A DNA stretch of 64,000 bases. It comes from an uncultured Bacteroides sp. GTDB lineage: Bacteria; Bacteroidota; Bacteroidia; Bacteroidales; UBA932. Numbering within the stretch: the first letter of the stretch is position 1; each line of letters opens with the position of its first letter. The notes beneath the pieces are model-generated. The model searched no databases. It saw nothing but the letters and a program-made list of their open reading frames with translations, and had not been told where the DNA came from. A program made the translations under genes and the position numbers. This document shows, one piece after another, positions 17,798 through 28,100 of the stretch. Location of the stretch: the NCBI GenBank assembly GCA_900546925.1, contig UREV01000001.1:98123-162122 (forward strand). Direction: 5' to 3'.

Positions 17798-17857
17798 ATG
17801 AAAGGCTTCTACTACATATTCTTTATGACAGCCATGTCAATGCGAATGCATCGTTAA
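17798..17857 (+). CDS. methionine-rich leader peptide of the metX-thrA-asd operon
   Basis: A 19-codon ORF starts right after the promoter and reads MKGFYYIFFMTAMSMRMHR. Five of 19 residues are Met, four of them within the last ten. The genes downstream make O-acetylhomoserine, the methionine precursor, so ribosome speed over these codons could report methionyl-tRNA supply. The last codons and the stop overlap a small hairpin (17845-17863). This is the layout of an amino-acid attenuator, but the hairpin is weak and I see no clean antiterminator, so the mechanism is inferred. The upstream sequence is A-rich, like other starts here. Confidence 0.55.
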   Translation: MKGFYYIFFMTAMSMRMHR

Positions 17858-17863
17858 GATGCT
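17845..17863 (+). promoter_or_regulatory. hairpin at the end of the metX leader peptide
   Basis: GAATGCATC and GATGCTTTC can pair (one mismatch) around GTTAA. It covers the leader-peptide stop codon and is followed by a moderately T-rich run (CCTTCTTTTG). It could be an attenuator stem. Confidence 0.4.
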
Positions 17864-17889
17864 TTCGTAACCTTCTTTTGTATATCAAC

Positions 17890-18912
17890 ATGAAACGACA
17901 TATTTACAGGAATGAAGACGGATTCTCCTTTGAAGCAGGAGGACGCGTCGAAACTCTTGAGGTGGCATATCATACGTCACCGATGGAGTATAAAAAAGGA
18001 ATGAAAGTAATTTGGATCTGTCATGCGTTGACAGCAGACTCTGATGCCGGAGATTGGTGGGCAGACCTCGTAGGCCCGGGAAAACTCTTCGACACGGACA
18101 AATATTTCGTGGTCTGCGGAAACATGATAGGCTCCTGCTATGGCTCCTCAGGTCCGTCCAGCATAGACCCGAAAACCGGAAAACCATATTACTTCACATT
18201 CCCTAAAGTAACCGTAAGAGATATCGTGAACGGACTCGATGAAGTCAGACGTCACATCGGCATTGACAAAATCGACTTTCTCGTAGGCGCAAGCATTGGC
18301 GGATTTCAGGCTTTCGAATGGTCTGTCATGCATCCTGAAATTATCGGCAGGGCCGTCTATATCGCGACCACCTCTCGCATAAGTCCTTGGGCGTCAGCGT
18401 TGGAGGAGTCGCAGAGAATGGCGCTGGAAGCGGATCAGACTTTCCGCGAGTGCGCGAGTCTTCAGGGTGGCCGGAAAGGTCTCGAGTGCGCCCGTTCGAT
18501 CGCCATGATTTCTTACAGATGCGATGACGGATATAATCTGAAGCAGCCGGAACTGTCTGATGACACCCTGTTTGCGGACAGAGCTTGTTCATATCAGCGC
18601 TATCAGGGCGCGAAACTTGCAGACCGTTTCGATGCTTATTCATACTACTATCTTGCTTGCAGTGTGAGCAGCAATAACTTAGGACGTGGAAGAGGTGGTG
18701 AGACAGCGGCGCTCGGTACGATAAAGATGAAGACAGATCTCATCGCTATCGACAGTGATATCCTTTTCCCTCCACACGAAATGGAAAAAATCGCTGAAAG
18801 GATGCCGAATGCTACCTATCATGTGATTACATCCCATTTCGGACATGACGGGTTCCTTCTGGAAACCAAACAGTTGGAACAAATTATCAGACCTATAGTA
18901 AACGAATTATAA
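17890..18912 (+). CDS. metX: homoserine O-acetyltransferase
   Basis: The start is ATG at 17890 (MKRHIYRNEDGF). The frame is open further upstream, but that part overlaps the leader and has no family resemblance. The protein has 340 residues and an alpha/beta-hydrolase fold: the nucleophile elbow is VGASIGGFQA near residue 135, and the catalytic Asp (IDSDILFPP) and His (FGHDGFL) lie near the end. It acetylates homoserine with acetyl-CoA in methionine synthesis. It is followed after 4 bases by thrA, which makes its substrate. I see no SAM-II aptamer upstream, unlike metK. Confidence 0.93.
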   Translation: MKRHIYRNEDGFSFEAGGRVETLEVAYHTSPMEYKKGMKVIWICHALTADSDAGDWWADLVGPGKLFDTDKYFVVCGNMIGSCYGSSGPSSIDPKTGKPYYFTFPKVTVRDIVNGLDEVRRHIGIDKIDFLVGASIGGFQAFEWSVMHPEIIGRAVYIATTSRISPWASALEESQRMALEADQTFRECASLQGGRKGLECARSIAMISYRCDDGYNLKQPELSDDTLFADRACSYQRYQGAKLADRFDAYSYYYLACSVSSNNLGRGRGGETAALGTIKMKTDLIAIDSDILFPPHEMEKIAERMPNATYHVITSHFGHDGFLLETKQLEQIIRPIVNEL

Positions 18913-18916
18913 CATT

Positions 18917-21391
18917 ATGCAGGTGCTTAAATTTGGAGGCAGCTCCCTTGCCGATGCGGCCAATATGCTCAAGGCGGCGGACATTATCGCCAGAGCAGTG
19001 GACAGAGACAGAACGATCGTAATCGCCTCTGCCATTTATAAATGCACAGATACATTGATCCAGATAGGCAATCTCGCCGCGGCTCATGACAGCTCTTACA
19101 CGGAGCTCCTGGACGAACTCCAGCAGAAACATCATCGGCTGATCAAGGAGCTTCTTCCGATGGAGAAGCACGAGGAGTCTACCGAGGTCTGCGACGAGAC
19201 TTTCGCGTCGATCCGCGGAATCATCAAGGGTGTGTACCTTCTCGGTGAATTGAGTACCTTCAGCCTCGATGCTATCCAGGGTTGTGGCGAGTTGCTTTCC
19301 AGCCGGATTCTCGCGACCAAGATGGCTTCGGTCGGAATCCCTACTAAATGGGTGGATTCCAGAGATATCATCAGGACTCGCCTCATTAGCGGTCGTGAAG
19401 TCGTGGACAACGCTGTGACTTTCGCCAATGTAAATGAAATGATAGAGTCCAACCCGATCATTTCACTGTTCATCGTACCTGGATTCATCGCTTCAGATGA
19501 CAAGGGACGTATGGTGACCCTCGGTCGCGGCGGTTCTGACTATTCTGCATCACTCTATGCTGTAGGCAGCAAGGCCAGGGCTCTCGAGACATGGAAAGAT
19601 GTTCCTGGAATGATGACGGCTGACCCTAAGATAGTACCTCAGGCCATGCTTATCAAGCATATCTCTTACAGGGCGGCTCTGGAACTCTCACATTTCGGAG
19701 CTAAGGTGATATATCCTCCTACTATCCAGCCTGTTGTGGCCGAGCGTATTCCTATTTTCGTGAAATGTACATTCGATCCGGAAGGGGAGGGCACTCTTAT
19801 CGAGCAGAATCCTCCACGCGGAAAGAATAAGATTATAGGTATTTCCAATTCGGACAATATCGCCCTTCTATCACTTGAAGGAAGCGGCATGGTAGGTGTT
19901 CCGGGATTCTCATACAGACTTTTCCAGACACTGAGCGAGAATAATATCAGCATTATCCTCATCACTCAGGCTTCTTCTGTTAACACCATGTGTGTGGCCG
20001 TGTCCGAAAAAGATGCAGCCAAAGCGAAAGATGCTGTGGACAAATGCTTTGCGTATGAGATTTCACTCGGCAAGTTGAACCCGTTGAAAGTCGAGAAAGG
20101 ATTCTCTATCGTATGCCTCGTAGGTGATGACATCCTGAATCAGCGTGGAACTACAGGCCGTATGCTCGCGGCTCTCGGACGCAGAAGCATCGGTGTGCGT
20201 GCAGTTGCCCAGGGCTCTTCAGAAAGAAATATCTCCGTAATCGTGGCATCAGAGGATGTGAAGATGGCTACGAAATACATCCACAACGAATTCTTCGAGA
20301 AGTCTCCATATAAGGATGTGAACCTTTTCATAGCAGGCTATGGTACTGTAGGAAAGGCACTTGTGGATATTATCGCCCGTGACAGGGACAAGATTGCGGC
20401 CAGCACAGGAAAACGCCTTCATATCGCCGGTATCTCCAACAGCCGTAAATATGTCATTGACAGAGAAGGTATCAAATTCGACAAAATCGAAAGCAGCTTG
20501 GCCGAAGGCAAGTCTGCCGCAAACGACGCGTTCTTCGAGGAACTCTCCAAGCTCTCTCTCCAGAATTCTATTTTCGTGGATTGCACAGCGTCATCCGACA
20601 TATCATATAAGTATTTGAATCTCTTCGAGAAAGGCTATTCTGTAGTAGCCAGCAACAAGATTTCTTTCGCTTCTCCGTATGAGCAATACAGAAAGCTGAA
20701 GTCATCAGCTGCGGAAAACGGAGTATCTCTCCGCTATGAGACCACAGTCGGTGCGGCACTCCCGATTCTCGAATCCATTTCACGCAGCGTAAACAGCGGC
20801 GACGATATCTACAAAGTAGACGCAGTACTCTCAGGGACATTGAATTACATATTCAGCACATACAAGGGCGGTGAAGACGGCAAGACCTTCGCGGACGTGG
20901 TGAAGACAGCTCAGGAGTCAGGCTATTCTGAACCTGACCCGAGGCTCGACCTAAGCGGACGCGACGTGCTCCGCAAACTGCTCATCCTCTCGCGTGAGGC
21001 AGGTGCTGAAATCAACGAGGCTGACGTGAACATCGACCCTATTCTCGGACCTGAATTCTTCGAGGGAAAGGTACCTGAATTTTTCGCCAAACTCGCTGAG
21101 CATGAGGCGGATTTCGCGGCTTCATACCAGGCTGCTGCATCCAAGGGATTCCGCCAGAGATTCGTCGCTTCGATAGAGTCTATCCCATCAGATATTCCGG
21201 GTAGGCCAATGTTTAAGGCGACGATGGGTCTCAAGTCAGTAGGCCCTGACAACCCGCTCTACAATTTGTGTGGCACAGATAACGCGGCCATCATCCAGAC
21301 ATCGTTCTATCCGTCACCATTAGTGATTCAGGGAGCAGGTGCAGGAGCTTATCAGACAGCATCCGGTGTGCTTAACGATATTTTGTTGTAA
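18917..21391 (+). CDS. thrA: bifunctional aspartokinase / homoserine dehydrogenase
   Basis: The protein has 824 residues, the length of the fused enzyme. The aspartokinase domain (about 1-460) starts with LKFGGSSLADA and has the GRGGSDYSAS motif near residue 197; two ACT-type regulatory segments follow (about 310-460). The homoserine dehydrogenase domain begins near residue 474 with the NAD(P)-binding GYGTVGKALV and contains the ETTVGAALPIL and GTLNYIFSTY motifs. It catalyses the first and third steps from aspartate to homoserine. The second step is encoded by asd next door, so the operon covers aspartate to O-acetylhomoserine. Confidence 0.97.
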   Translation: MQVLKFGGSSLADAANMLKAADIIARAVDRDRTIVIASAIYKCTDTLIQIGNLAAAHDSSYTELLDELQQKHHRLIKELLPMEKHEESTEVCDETFASIRGIIKGVYLLGELSTFSLDAIQGCGELLSSRILATKMASVGIPTKWVDSRDIIRTRLISGREVVDNAVTFANVNEMIESNPIISLFIVPGFIASDDKGRMVTLGRGGSDYSASLYAVGSKARALETWKDVPGMMTADPKIVPQAMLIKHISYRAALELSHFGAKVIYPPTIQPVVAERIPIFVKCTFDPEGEGTLIEQNPPRGKNKIIGISNSDNIALLSLEGSGMVGVPGFSYRLFQTLSENNISIILITQASSVNTMCVAVSEKDAAKAKDAVDKCFAYEISLGKLNPLKVEKGFSIVCLVGDDILNQRGTTGRMLAALGRRSIGVRAVAQGSSERNISVIVASEDVKMATKYIHNEFFEKSPYKDVNLFIAGYGTVGKALVDIIARDRDKIAASTGKRLHIAGISNSRKYVIDREGIKFDKIESSLAEGKSAANDAFFEELSKLSLQNSIFVDCTASSDISYKYLNLFEKGYSVVASNKISFASPYEQYRKLKSSAAENGVSLRYETTVGAALPILESISRSVNSGDDIYKVDAVLSGTLNYIFSTYKGGEDGKTFADVVKTAQESGYSEPDPRLDLSGRDVLRKLLILSREAGAEINEADVNIDPILGPEFFEGKVPEFFAKLAEHEADFAASYQAAASKGFRQRFVASIESIPSDIPGRPMFKATMGLKSVGPDNPLYNLCGTDNAAIIQTSFYPSPLVIQGAGAGAYQTASGVLNDILL

Positions 21392-21409
21392 AAGTAAAAC
21401 CTAGACTAT

Positions 21410-22411
21410 ATGAAAGTAGCAGTAGTAGGTGTCACAGGTTTGGTTGGCACCAGAATGTTGGAAGTGCTTGAGGAAAGGCATTTCCCTGTAACTGAACTTC
21501 TTCCGGTGGCTTCTGAGCGTTCTGTAGGACGGAAAGTCACTTTCAGCGGAAAAGAATATACTGTGATCAGTGCTGACGAGGCCATCGCAGCCAAGCCGGA
21601 GCTCGCAATTTTCTCCGCAGGCGGCGGTCCGTCCAAAGAGTTGGCACCCCGTTTCGCCGCTGTCGGCTGTCGCGTAGTGGACAACTCCTCATGCTGGCGC
21701 ATGGATCCGACCAAGAAACTTGTTGTGCCTGAGGTCAATGCCGATGTACTTACCGAGGATGATTTCATCATCGCGAACCCGAACTGTTCTACTATCCAGA
21801 TGATGCTTCCTCTGGCTCCTCTTCATGAAAAATATCATATAAAGAGAGTTGTAGTATCTACATATCAGAGTGTTACAGGTGCCGGAAACAAGGCTGTGGC
21901 TCAGATGGAACTCGAGCGTGGAGGTGCCAAGTGGGGAGAATATGCAGCCAAGTTCCCTTACCCTATCGATGAGAATATCATTCCTCATATCGATGATTTT
22001 ACAGAGAACGGATATACCAAGGAGGAGATGAAGATGGTTAACGAAACCCATAAGATTTTGGGAGACAATACCATAGGAGTTTCTGCCACAACTGCCAGAG
22101 TCCCTGTCGTAGGAGGTCATTCTGAGTCTATAAATCTGGAATTCGAGAAGGATTTCGATCTCGCAGACATTCGCAAGATATGGGAAAATACTCCAGGGGT
22201 TACTGTTCAGGATGATCCGGCAAACAAGGTATATCCTATGCCACGTTTTGCTCTCGGTCATGATGATGTGTTCGTAGGACGTCTGCGTCGCGATTTCTCA
22301 GTAAAGTCCGGAATTAATTTCTGGTGCGTTTCTGACAATATCCGTAAAGGTGCGGCTACCAATGCGATACAGATCGCTGAGGTACTCCTGAAGAAAGGAT
22401 TTATAAAGTAA
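21410..22411 (+). CDS. asd: aspartate-semialdehyde dehydrogenase
   Basis: The protein has 333 residues. The NADP-binding loop VGVTGLVGTRML is at residues 5-16, the catalytic Cys lies in ANPNCSTIQ near residue 126, and the substrate-binding region VSTYQSVTGAG follows. It reduces aspartyl phosphate, the product of the aspartokinase domain of ThrA, to the semialdehyde. The gap to thrA is 18 bases. A strong terminator follows the gene. Confidence 0.97.
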   Translation: MKVAVVGVTGLVGTRMLEVLEERHFPVTELLPVASERSVGRKVTFSGKEYTVISADEAIAAKPELAIFSAGGGPSKELAPRFAAVGCRVVDNSSCWRMDPTKKLVVPEVNADVLTEDDFIIANPNCSTIQMMLPLAPLHEKYHIKRVVVSTYQSVTGAGNKAVAQMELERGGAKWGEYAAKFPYPIDENIIPHIDDFTENGYTKEEMKMVNETHKILGDNTIGVSATTARVPVVGGHSESINLEFEKDFDLADIRKIWENTPGVTVQDDPANKVYPMPRFALGHDDVFVGRLRRDFSVKSGINFWCVSDNIRKGAATNAIQIAEVLLKKGFIK

Positions 22412-22429
22412 GTTCCTTATTAGACATAA

Positions 22430-22476
22430 TAAAATCGGCCATCAAGACTTCGCGGGAAGTTCTGATGGCCGATTTA
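22430..22476. terminator. bidirectional terminator between asd and gpmI
   Basis: A long hairpin. AAATCGGCCATCA pairs perfectly with TGATGGCCGATTT, and the interior can pair further (GACTTC with GAAGTT). A and T runs flank both sides, so it can end both convergent transcripts. Confidence 0.85.
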
Positions 22477-22495
22477 TTATATAAAACTGTCTATT

Positions 22496-24025
22496 TTAGA
22501 TCAATGCTTCTGCATCCATGTCAGCTGGCTGAGGAAGTCCCATCAGCTTGAGGATCGTAGGTGCCACGTTGCAAAGTGCACCATCCTTCACAGTCTTCAC
22601 TGCATCACCGGCATTGACAACAATAAACTGAACCGGGTTGAGCGAGTGGGCGGTATTTGGGGTGCCGTCCTCGTTCACTGCGTGATCAGCGTTGCCGTGG
22701 TCAGCGGTGATGAGGATTACATAGTTGTGTTTGATAGCCTCAGTAACGACTTTCTCTACACAGCCGTCGATGCACTTGACAGCCTTGATGATAGCGTCAT
22801 ATACACCTGTGTGGCCGATCATGTCACCATTTGCGTAGTTCAGGATAATGAGATCTTCCTTGTCGCTGTCGATAGCTTCGATAAGTTTCTCGGTAACGAT
22901 AGGTGCGCTCATTTCCGGCTGGAGGTCGTAGGTAGGAACCTTAGGAGAAGGAACCAGAATTCTGTCCTCGTTCTCGAACGGAGTCTCGCGGCCGCCGTTG
23001 AAGAAGAATGTCACGTGAGCATATTTCTCAGTCTCTGCGATACGGAGCTGACGGAGACCTGCTTTCGATACGATTTCTCCGAGAGTGTCTTTTACGATTT
23101 CCTTGTCGAAGAGGATGTGAAGGCCCTTGAATGCAGCATCGTATGGAGTCATGCAGCAGTAGTAGAGGTTAGGGATGATGTGCATTCCCTGCTCAGGCAT
23201 ATCCTGCTGTGTGAGAACTGATGTGATTTCACGTGCACGGTCATTACGGAAGTTCATGAAGATGACAGCATCGCCTTCCTCTACCTTTGCGAGAGGTGCG
23301 CCTGCAGCGTCAGTAATCACGATAGGCTTGATGAACTCGTCGGTAACGTCAGCGTCGTAAGATGCTTGTACACCGTCAGTTGCAGAGGTGAAAGCAGCGC
23401 CCTTTCCGGCTGTGAGAAGATCATAGGCCTCTTTTACGCGGTCCCATCTCTTGTCACGGTCCATAGCGTAGAAACGTCCGCAGACAGTAGCGATTTTTCC
23501 GGTGCTCTCTGCCATATGTTTCTCGAGATCCTCGATGAATCCCTTTCCGCTGTGTGGGTCGGTATCACGACCATCCATGAAGCAGTGTACGAATACGTTG
23601 TCGATACCACATTCCTTAGCAACGTTGAGGAACTCATAATAGTGGTCGAGTGAGCTGTGCACGCCACCGGTAGAGCAAAGGCCCATGAGGTGAAGCTTCT
23701 TGCCGCTCTGCTTTACATAATCGTAAACACTCTTGATTTCAGCCCTGTCCAGCAACTTGTGCTCGCGGCAGGTCTTGTTTATTTTCATAAGGTCCTGATA
23801 AACAACGCGTCCTGCACCGAGGTTCATATGACCTACTTCCGAATTACCCATCTGTCCGTCCGGAAGACCTACAGCCTCACCGCATGTGAGGAGGTGGCTC
23901 ATCGGATACTTTGCTCTAAGGGAGTCGATAAACGGAGCTCCTGCTGTGTAGATGGCGTTAGAGTGGTCATGTTTGCCCTCTCCCCATCCGTCGAGAATCA
24001 TAAGAAGAACTTTTCTCTTTTCCAT
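22496..24025 (-). CDS. gpmI: 2,3-bisphosphoglycerate-independent phosphoglycerate mutase
   Basis: I place the start at MEKRKVLL (24025); a seven-residue in-frame extension exists, but the shorter form matches the family. The 509-residue protein has the alkaline-phosphatase-like fold with metal ligands in MILDGWGEG and the phosphorylated Ser in [14 protein letters not shown]. The late metal ligands are in [11 protein letters not shown] and the AHSLNPV region. It interconverts 3- and 2-phosphoglycerate in glycolysis. A TATATTTG box lies about 30 bases upstream on the minus strand. Confidence 0.96.
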   Translation of the reverse strand: MEKRKVLLMILDGWGEGKHDHSNAIYTAGAPFIDSLRAKYPMSHLLTCGEAVGLPDGQMGNSEVGHMNLGAGRVVYQDLMKINKTCREHKLLDRAEIKSVYDYVKQSGKKLHLMGLCSTGGVHSSLDHYYEFLNVAKECGIDNVFVHCFMDGRDTDPHSGKGFIEDLEKHMAESTGKIATVCGRFYAMDRDKRWDRVKEAYDLLTAGKGAAFTSATDGVQASYDADVTDEFIKPIVITDAAGAPLAKVEEGDAVIFMNFRNDRAREITSVLTQQDMPEQGMHIIPNLYYCCMTPYDAAFKGLHILFDKEIVKDTLGEIVSKAGLRQLRIAETEKYAHVTFFFNGGRETPFENEDRILVPSPKVPTYDLQPEMSAPIVTEKLIEAIDSDKEDLIILNYANGDMIGHTGVYDAIIKAVKCIDGCVEKVVTEAIKHNYVILITADHGNADHAVNEDGTPNTAHSLNPVQFIVVNAGDAVKTVKDGALCNVAPTILKLMGLPQPADMDAEALI

Positions 24026-24054
24026 ATTAAAAATCTTTAATCGCAAATAACTTA

Positions 24055-24062
24055 CAAATATA
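24055..24062 (-). promoter_or_regulatory. -7 promoter box for gpmI
   Basis: TATATTTG on the minus strand, 29 bases upstream of the chosen gpmI start. It overlaps the region just after the EamA gene, so gpmI can be transcribed apart from it. Confidence 0.6.
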
Positions 24063-24072
24063 CGGATAGTTT

Positions 24073-25005
24073 TTAAGATTCTGTCTTTTCTTGTGCGCGA
24101 CTCTTGCTGAAACTTACGAGAACGACTCCGGTGAACACCGCGAACAGCGCCAAAACCTTAGTGAAGGTCAATGTGTCCATGCCCACGATGATGCTTATGG
24201 CTATCGCCATGATAGGCTGCATATAGGAATAGAGGCTGACCATCGTCGGGCGCACGTATTTCTGCCCATAAGAGATCAGGAAGTATGCGAGGAATGTCGC
24301 GCAGACGATAAGAATGATTAGGTCAATGATTATGATACCTGAAAGCTGTCCGTAGTCGAAAGTCACGAGTTCTTTTCCACAGAAAGGCGCAGACATGATA
24401 AACGCGAAGAGGAAAATCCACTTCATGTAAGTAACTACAGAGTACCTGGAAATCAACGGTTTGAATAGTGCGAGATAAGTTGCGAAACTCAGACCGTTCG
24501 TAATCATCAGCAATACACCTTTCAGGTTGGTGCTTTGCGCTCCGCCGCCTCCAGTGTTGCTGTTTATAATCAGGAAAACTATTCCGCAGAAGCTCAGGAA
24601 CACTCCTCCGGCCTTTTTCCAAGTAATCGGTTCCTTGATGGTCCATGCAGCGATAAACATCGTGTATATAGGTGTCAATGCGCTGATGATCGAGCAGGTC
24701 ATCGGTGTCACGTCAGGAATGGCGCTCAAAAATGAAAACTGTACGAGGAAGAAGCCTACGAATGAAGCAGCGAATATCTTCGGGTAATCCTTCAGCGCCA
24801 CTTTTTCCTTCGGGCAGAAAAACGACAGAATCCAGAAAAGCAGACCTGCGCCGATGGCTCTTAGACAGAACAATGCCAATGGTGATATCAAGTGGCTGCT
24901 CGACAAGTCTTTGCATGTCACTATGTTTATCCCGAAAATCGTGTAAGCGGAGAAGGAAGCCAAGTTTCCTAAAATCTTATTTTTGTCCAATCCTGTCAAT
25001 GTCAT
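24073..25005 (-). CDS. EamA-family (DMT) inner-membrane transporter
   Basis: The protein has 310 residues with about ten hydrophobic segments in two halves, as in EamA/RhaT-type drug/metabolite exporters. Signs are the early loop with [17 protein letters not shown], the [16 protein letters not shown] segment in the first half, and [16 protein letters not shown] then [11 protein letters not shown] in the second. The substrate cannot be told from the sequence. Two copies of the GGTCAATG oligomer (24166 and 24321) and two GTCAATG half-matches lie inside it, the densest local group. Confidence 0.88.
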   Translation of the reverse strand: MTLTGLDKNKILGNLASFSAYTIFGINIVTCKDLSSSHLISPLALFCLRAIGAGLLFWILSFFCPKEKVALKDYPKIFAASFVGFFLVQFSFLSAIPDVTPMTCSIISALTPIYTMFIAAWTIKEPITWKKAGGVFLSFCGIVFLIINSNTGGGGAQSTNLKGVLLMITNGLSFATYLALFKPLISRYSVVTYMKWIFLFAFIMSAPFCGKELVTFDYGQLSGIIIIDLIILIVCATFLAYFLISYGQKYVRPTMVSLYSYMQPIMAIAISIIVGMDTLTFTKVLALFAVFTGVVLVSFSKSRAQEKTES

Positions 25006-25113
25006 ATCTCTTTGCTTTTGAAAAACGGTGCGATTTTAACGTATTTCCGTGACAAATCAAAATTCGGACCCCCTTTTAAGGATTACTTATCTTGAATATT
25101 GCCAAGTAATTCG

Positions 25114-25121
25114 TAAATTTG
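25114..25121 (+). promoter_or_regulatory. -7 promoter box for rnr
   Basis: TAAATTTG, 30 bases upstream of the rnr start. Confidence 0.6.
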
Positions 25122-25150
25122 TAGGTTATTATACAATAATATTTTGAAGT

Positions 25151-28100
25151 ATGGCATTTGACAGACGAAGACGTAATGGCGGCGAACGCAGAAACGAAGA
25201 TTCAAGAAGAAGGGAAAGCAACGGACGCGGTGGACGCGGTTTCGGTAAAAAAGGCGGCAGCTTTTCCGGTAAAGGCCGCAAGGACAATGATAAACCACTG
25301 GACGAGTGCCCTCAGTATACGGGTACTGTTCAGATGACACGTGACGGATTCGTATTTGTCAAGGTCGATGAACTCGAAGATGATATCTATGTGAGACAGG
25401 GCCGTACCAAGGGTGCCCTGAACGCTGATACCGTCCGCGTGGCCGTCACTAAGGAAAAGACGGATGACAAGAGACAGGAGGGTGTCATTCTCGAGGTGGT
25501 AGAGAGATCCCGCAAACCGTTTACGGGTATTCTCCATGTGGTCGGAAATCAGGCTTGGGTCCTGATGCAGAGCCGAGTAATGCCATATGACATCAGCATT
25601 GACATAACCGATCTGGAGGGACATTCGCTCCATCGCAGGAATGCTGCGGTCCCTGAATCAGGGTACCTCAAGTCGCTTGGCAATGGCGAGTTTGCGGTGG
25701 CTGGGGTGACCGAGACCGTCGATGGCGTGGCGAAGGAGTTGACAGCGCATTCGGGGCTGAAAGTTGCGGCCCTGGTGGACAGCTGGGAGAAGGGCGAGCC
25801 TAACCCGAAGGGCCATTTGGTGGACGTTTTGGGTGAGCCTGGTGAGAATGATACGGAGATGCATTCGATTCTCGCCGAGTATGGTCTGCCTTACAGATTT
25901 GAGCCTGAGGTCGAGAATGCGGCAGATGCGATTTCTGATAAAATTACAGAGAAAGATATACGTTCACGTCGTGATTTCCGTGATACACTGACATTTACGA
26001 TAGACCCAGAGGATGCGAAAGACTTCGATGACGCACTTTCATTCAAGAAACTGTCCAACGGTAATTTTGAGGTCGGTGTGCATATCGCTGATGTATCTTA
26101 TTATGTTACACCGGGTTCGGTCGTAGATAAGGAGGCGCAGTCCCGCGGAACATCAGTTTATCTGGTGGACCGTACTGTTCCGATGCTTCCCGAAAAGCTT
26201 TCAAACAAGCTTTGTTCGCTCCGTCCTAATGAGGAGAAACTTACGTTCTCGGCTGTGTTTGAAATCACTCCGCTCGCCGGCATCGTAGGACATTGGTTCG
26301 GCAGGACGGTGATTAAGTCCGATTACAGATTCGCTTACGAGACTGCCCAGCAGGTTATCGACAACGGCGAAAAGGCTCTGGATATGGAGCTCCGCGGCGG
26401 TACCGACGGCATCCATTCGGCTGTGAAGGATCCTATACTCGAAGCTTCGCCTGAGGCTGCCGAGCGTCGCGCGAAAGAGGCTCAGGCCAATGCTGAAGTG
26501 GCTGCTCCTGAGAACGATATGGAGTCACCATCCGGTGATTCGTTTGCCGAGTTTAAGGCTGTAGGACGTTCTGAGGCCATGATGGGTGAGGGCGTTTATG
26601 AAGGCTGCGTGATTCCTCGTGAACTTAAAGAGGCTATTCTTACATTACATAAACTTGCTTCGATTCTCAGAAAACGTAGATTTGCTTCCGGAGCCATCAG
26701 TTTCGAGAGGCCTGAGATGAAGGTGGAGGTCGATGAGAAGGGCCGTCCGATTCGTGTATATCAGAAGATGTCCAAGGAGGCCAACTGGCTTATCGAGGAG
26801 TTTATGTTGCTTGCGAACCGTTCTGTGGCTGAGTTTATTGCGACAGGCGGCAAGATGAATGGCGTGGCCAAGAAGTCAGCGAAGACTTTCGTATATCGTA
26901 TCCATGATGAACCTAACGGTGAGAAGATCGCCGGCTTGAGGTCGTTTGCAGGGAACTTCGGATATAAGATGGAAGAGGCTGAGGATGGACGAAAACTCGC
27001 AAAGGCATTGAACGGACTCCTGGCTGAAGCTAAGGACAAGCCGGAGTTTGCAGCTATCGAAATGCTTGCATTGCGTTCGATGGCCAAGGCTTGCTATAGT
27101 ACTGACAATATCGGCCATTATGGTCTTGCATTCAAGTTCTATACTCATTTCACTTCTCCTATCCGCCGTTATCCTGACACTATGGTACACAGGCTTTTGC
27201 AGATGTATCTCGATGGTGCGGATTCTCAGAGCAAGAGTTATTATGAGGAGCAGTGCCAATACGCTTCCGAGCGTGAGGTGATTGCAGCTGAGGCTGAGAG
27301 ATCCAGCACGAAGTATAAACTCGTGGAGTTTATGCAGGACAAGGTCGGCGGCGAGTTCGACGGTCATATTTCCGGTCTTACCGAGTGGGGAATGTATGTG
27401 GAGATCGAACCGACTAAGATCGAGGGTATGGTTGCCCTTCGTGACATCCAGTCGGATTTCTTTGAGTTCGATCAGGATCATTACCGCATAGTAGGTAAGC
27501 GTACCGGCGTCATTTATAATCTTGGTGACCCTGTGAAGATTCGTGTCAAGTCTACTGACTTGGAACAGAAACTTCTTGATTATGAACTTGTTGAAACAGG
27601 TAATGAGGATCGCATGAGCCATCATGAGGATATTCCTGGCCAGTACGAGGAACGTCGTCCGGCTGCCAAAGTTTTCGACAAGACAACACGTCGCAGAGAT
27701 ACTGACAGCAAGGGCAGGTCTACCCGCAAGTTCGGTGATAAGTCAGAGGGACGTACTGGTGATTTCCGCGGACGCGATGATGAGGAGTCTCCCAAGCGTG
27801 GCAGGAGTTTCCGCCGCGATGACAGGTTCGCCGGTTCGGAAGAAGGTCTCCAGGAAAGGCCCTCAAGGTCGCGCCGTTCCGATGAAGGAAAGCCATTCAG
27901 CGCAGGACTCGGACGTTCAGCCGGAAGAGACGGTTTTAAGAAAGATAGGTCGTTTGCTGAAGAGGCTTCGCCGGTAGTTCCGGTTGAGGTCAATGCCGCT
28001 GAATCGTTTGTTGCAGAGCCTGTTGCGAAGCCTACAAGAGCACCTAAGCCTGCAGCAGGGGAAGGTGACAAGGCTGCACGCAAGGCTAAGGTCCAGAAGG

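Noticed and set aside
17637..17889. SAM-II or T-box riboswitch ahead of metX
   Set aside because: No UUGCAA/GCUAAA pair or T-box sequence is visible; the leader is only about 100 bases and holds a Met-rich ORF instead.
26876..27625. 249-codon open frame antisense to rnr
   Set aside because: Lies entirely inside the conserved RNase R catalytic region on the opposite strand, no supporting features.
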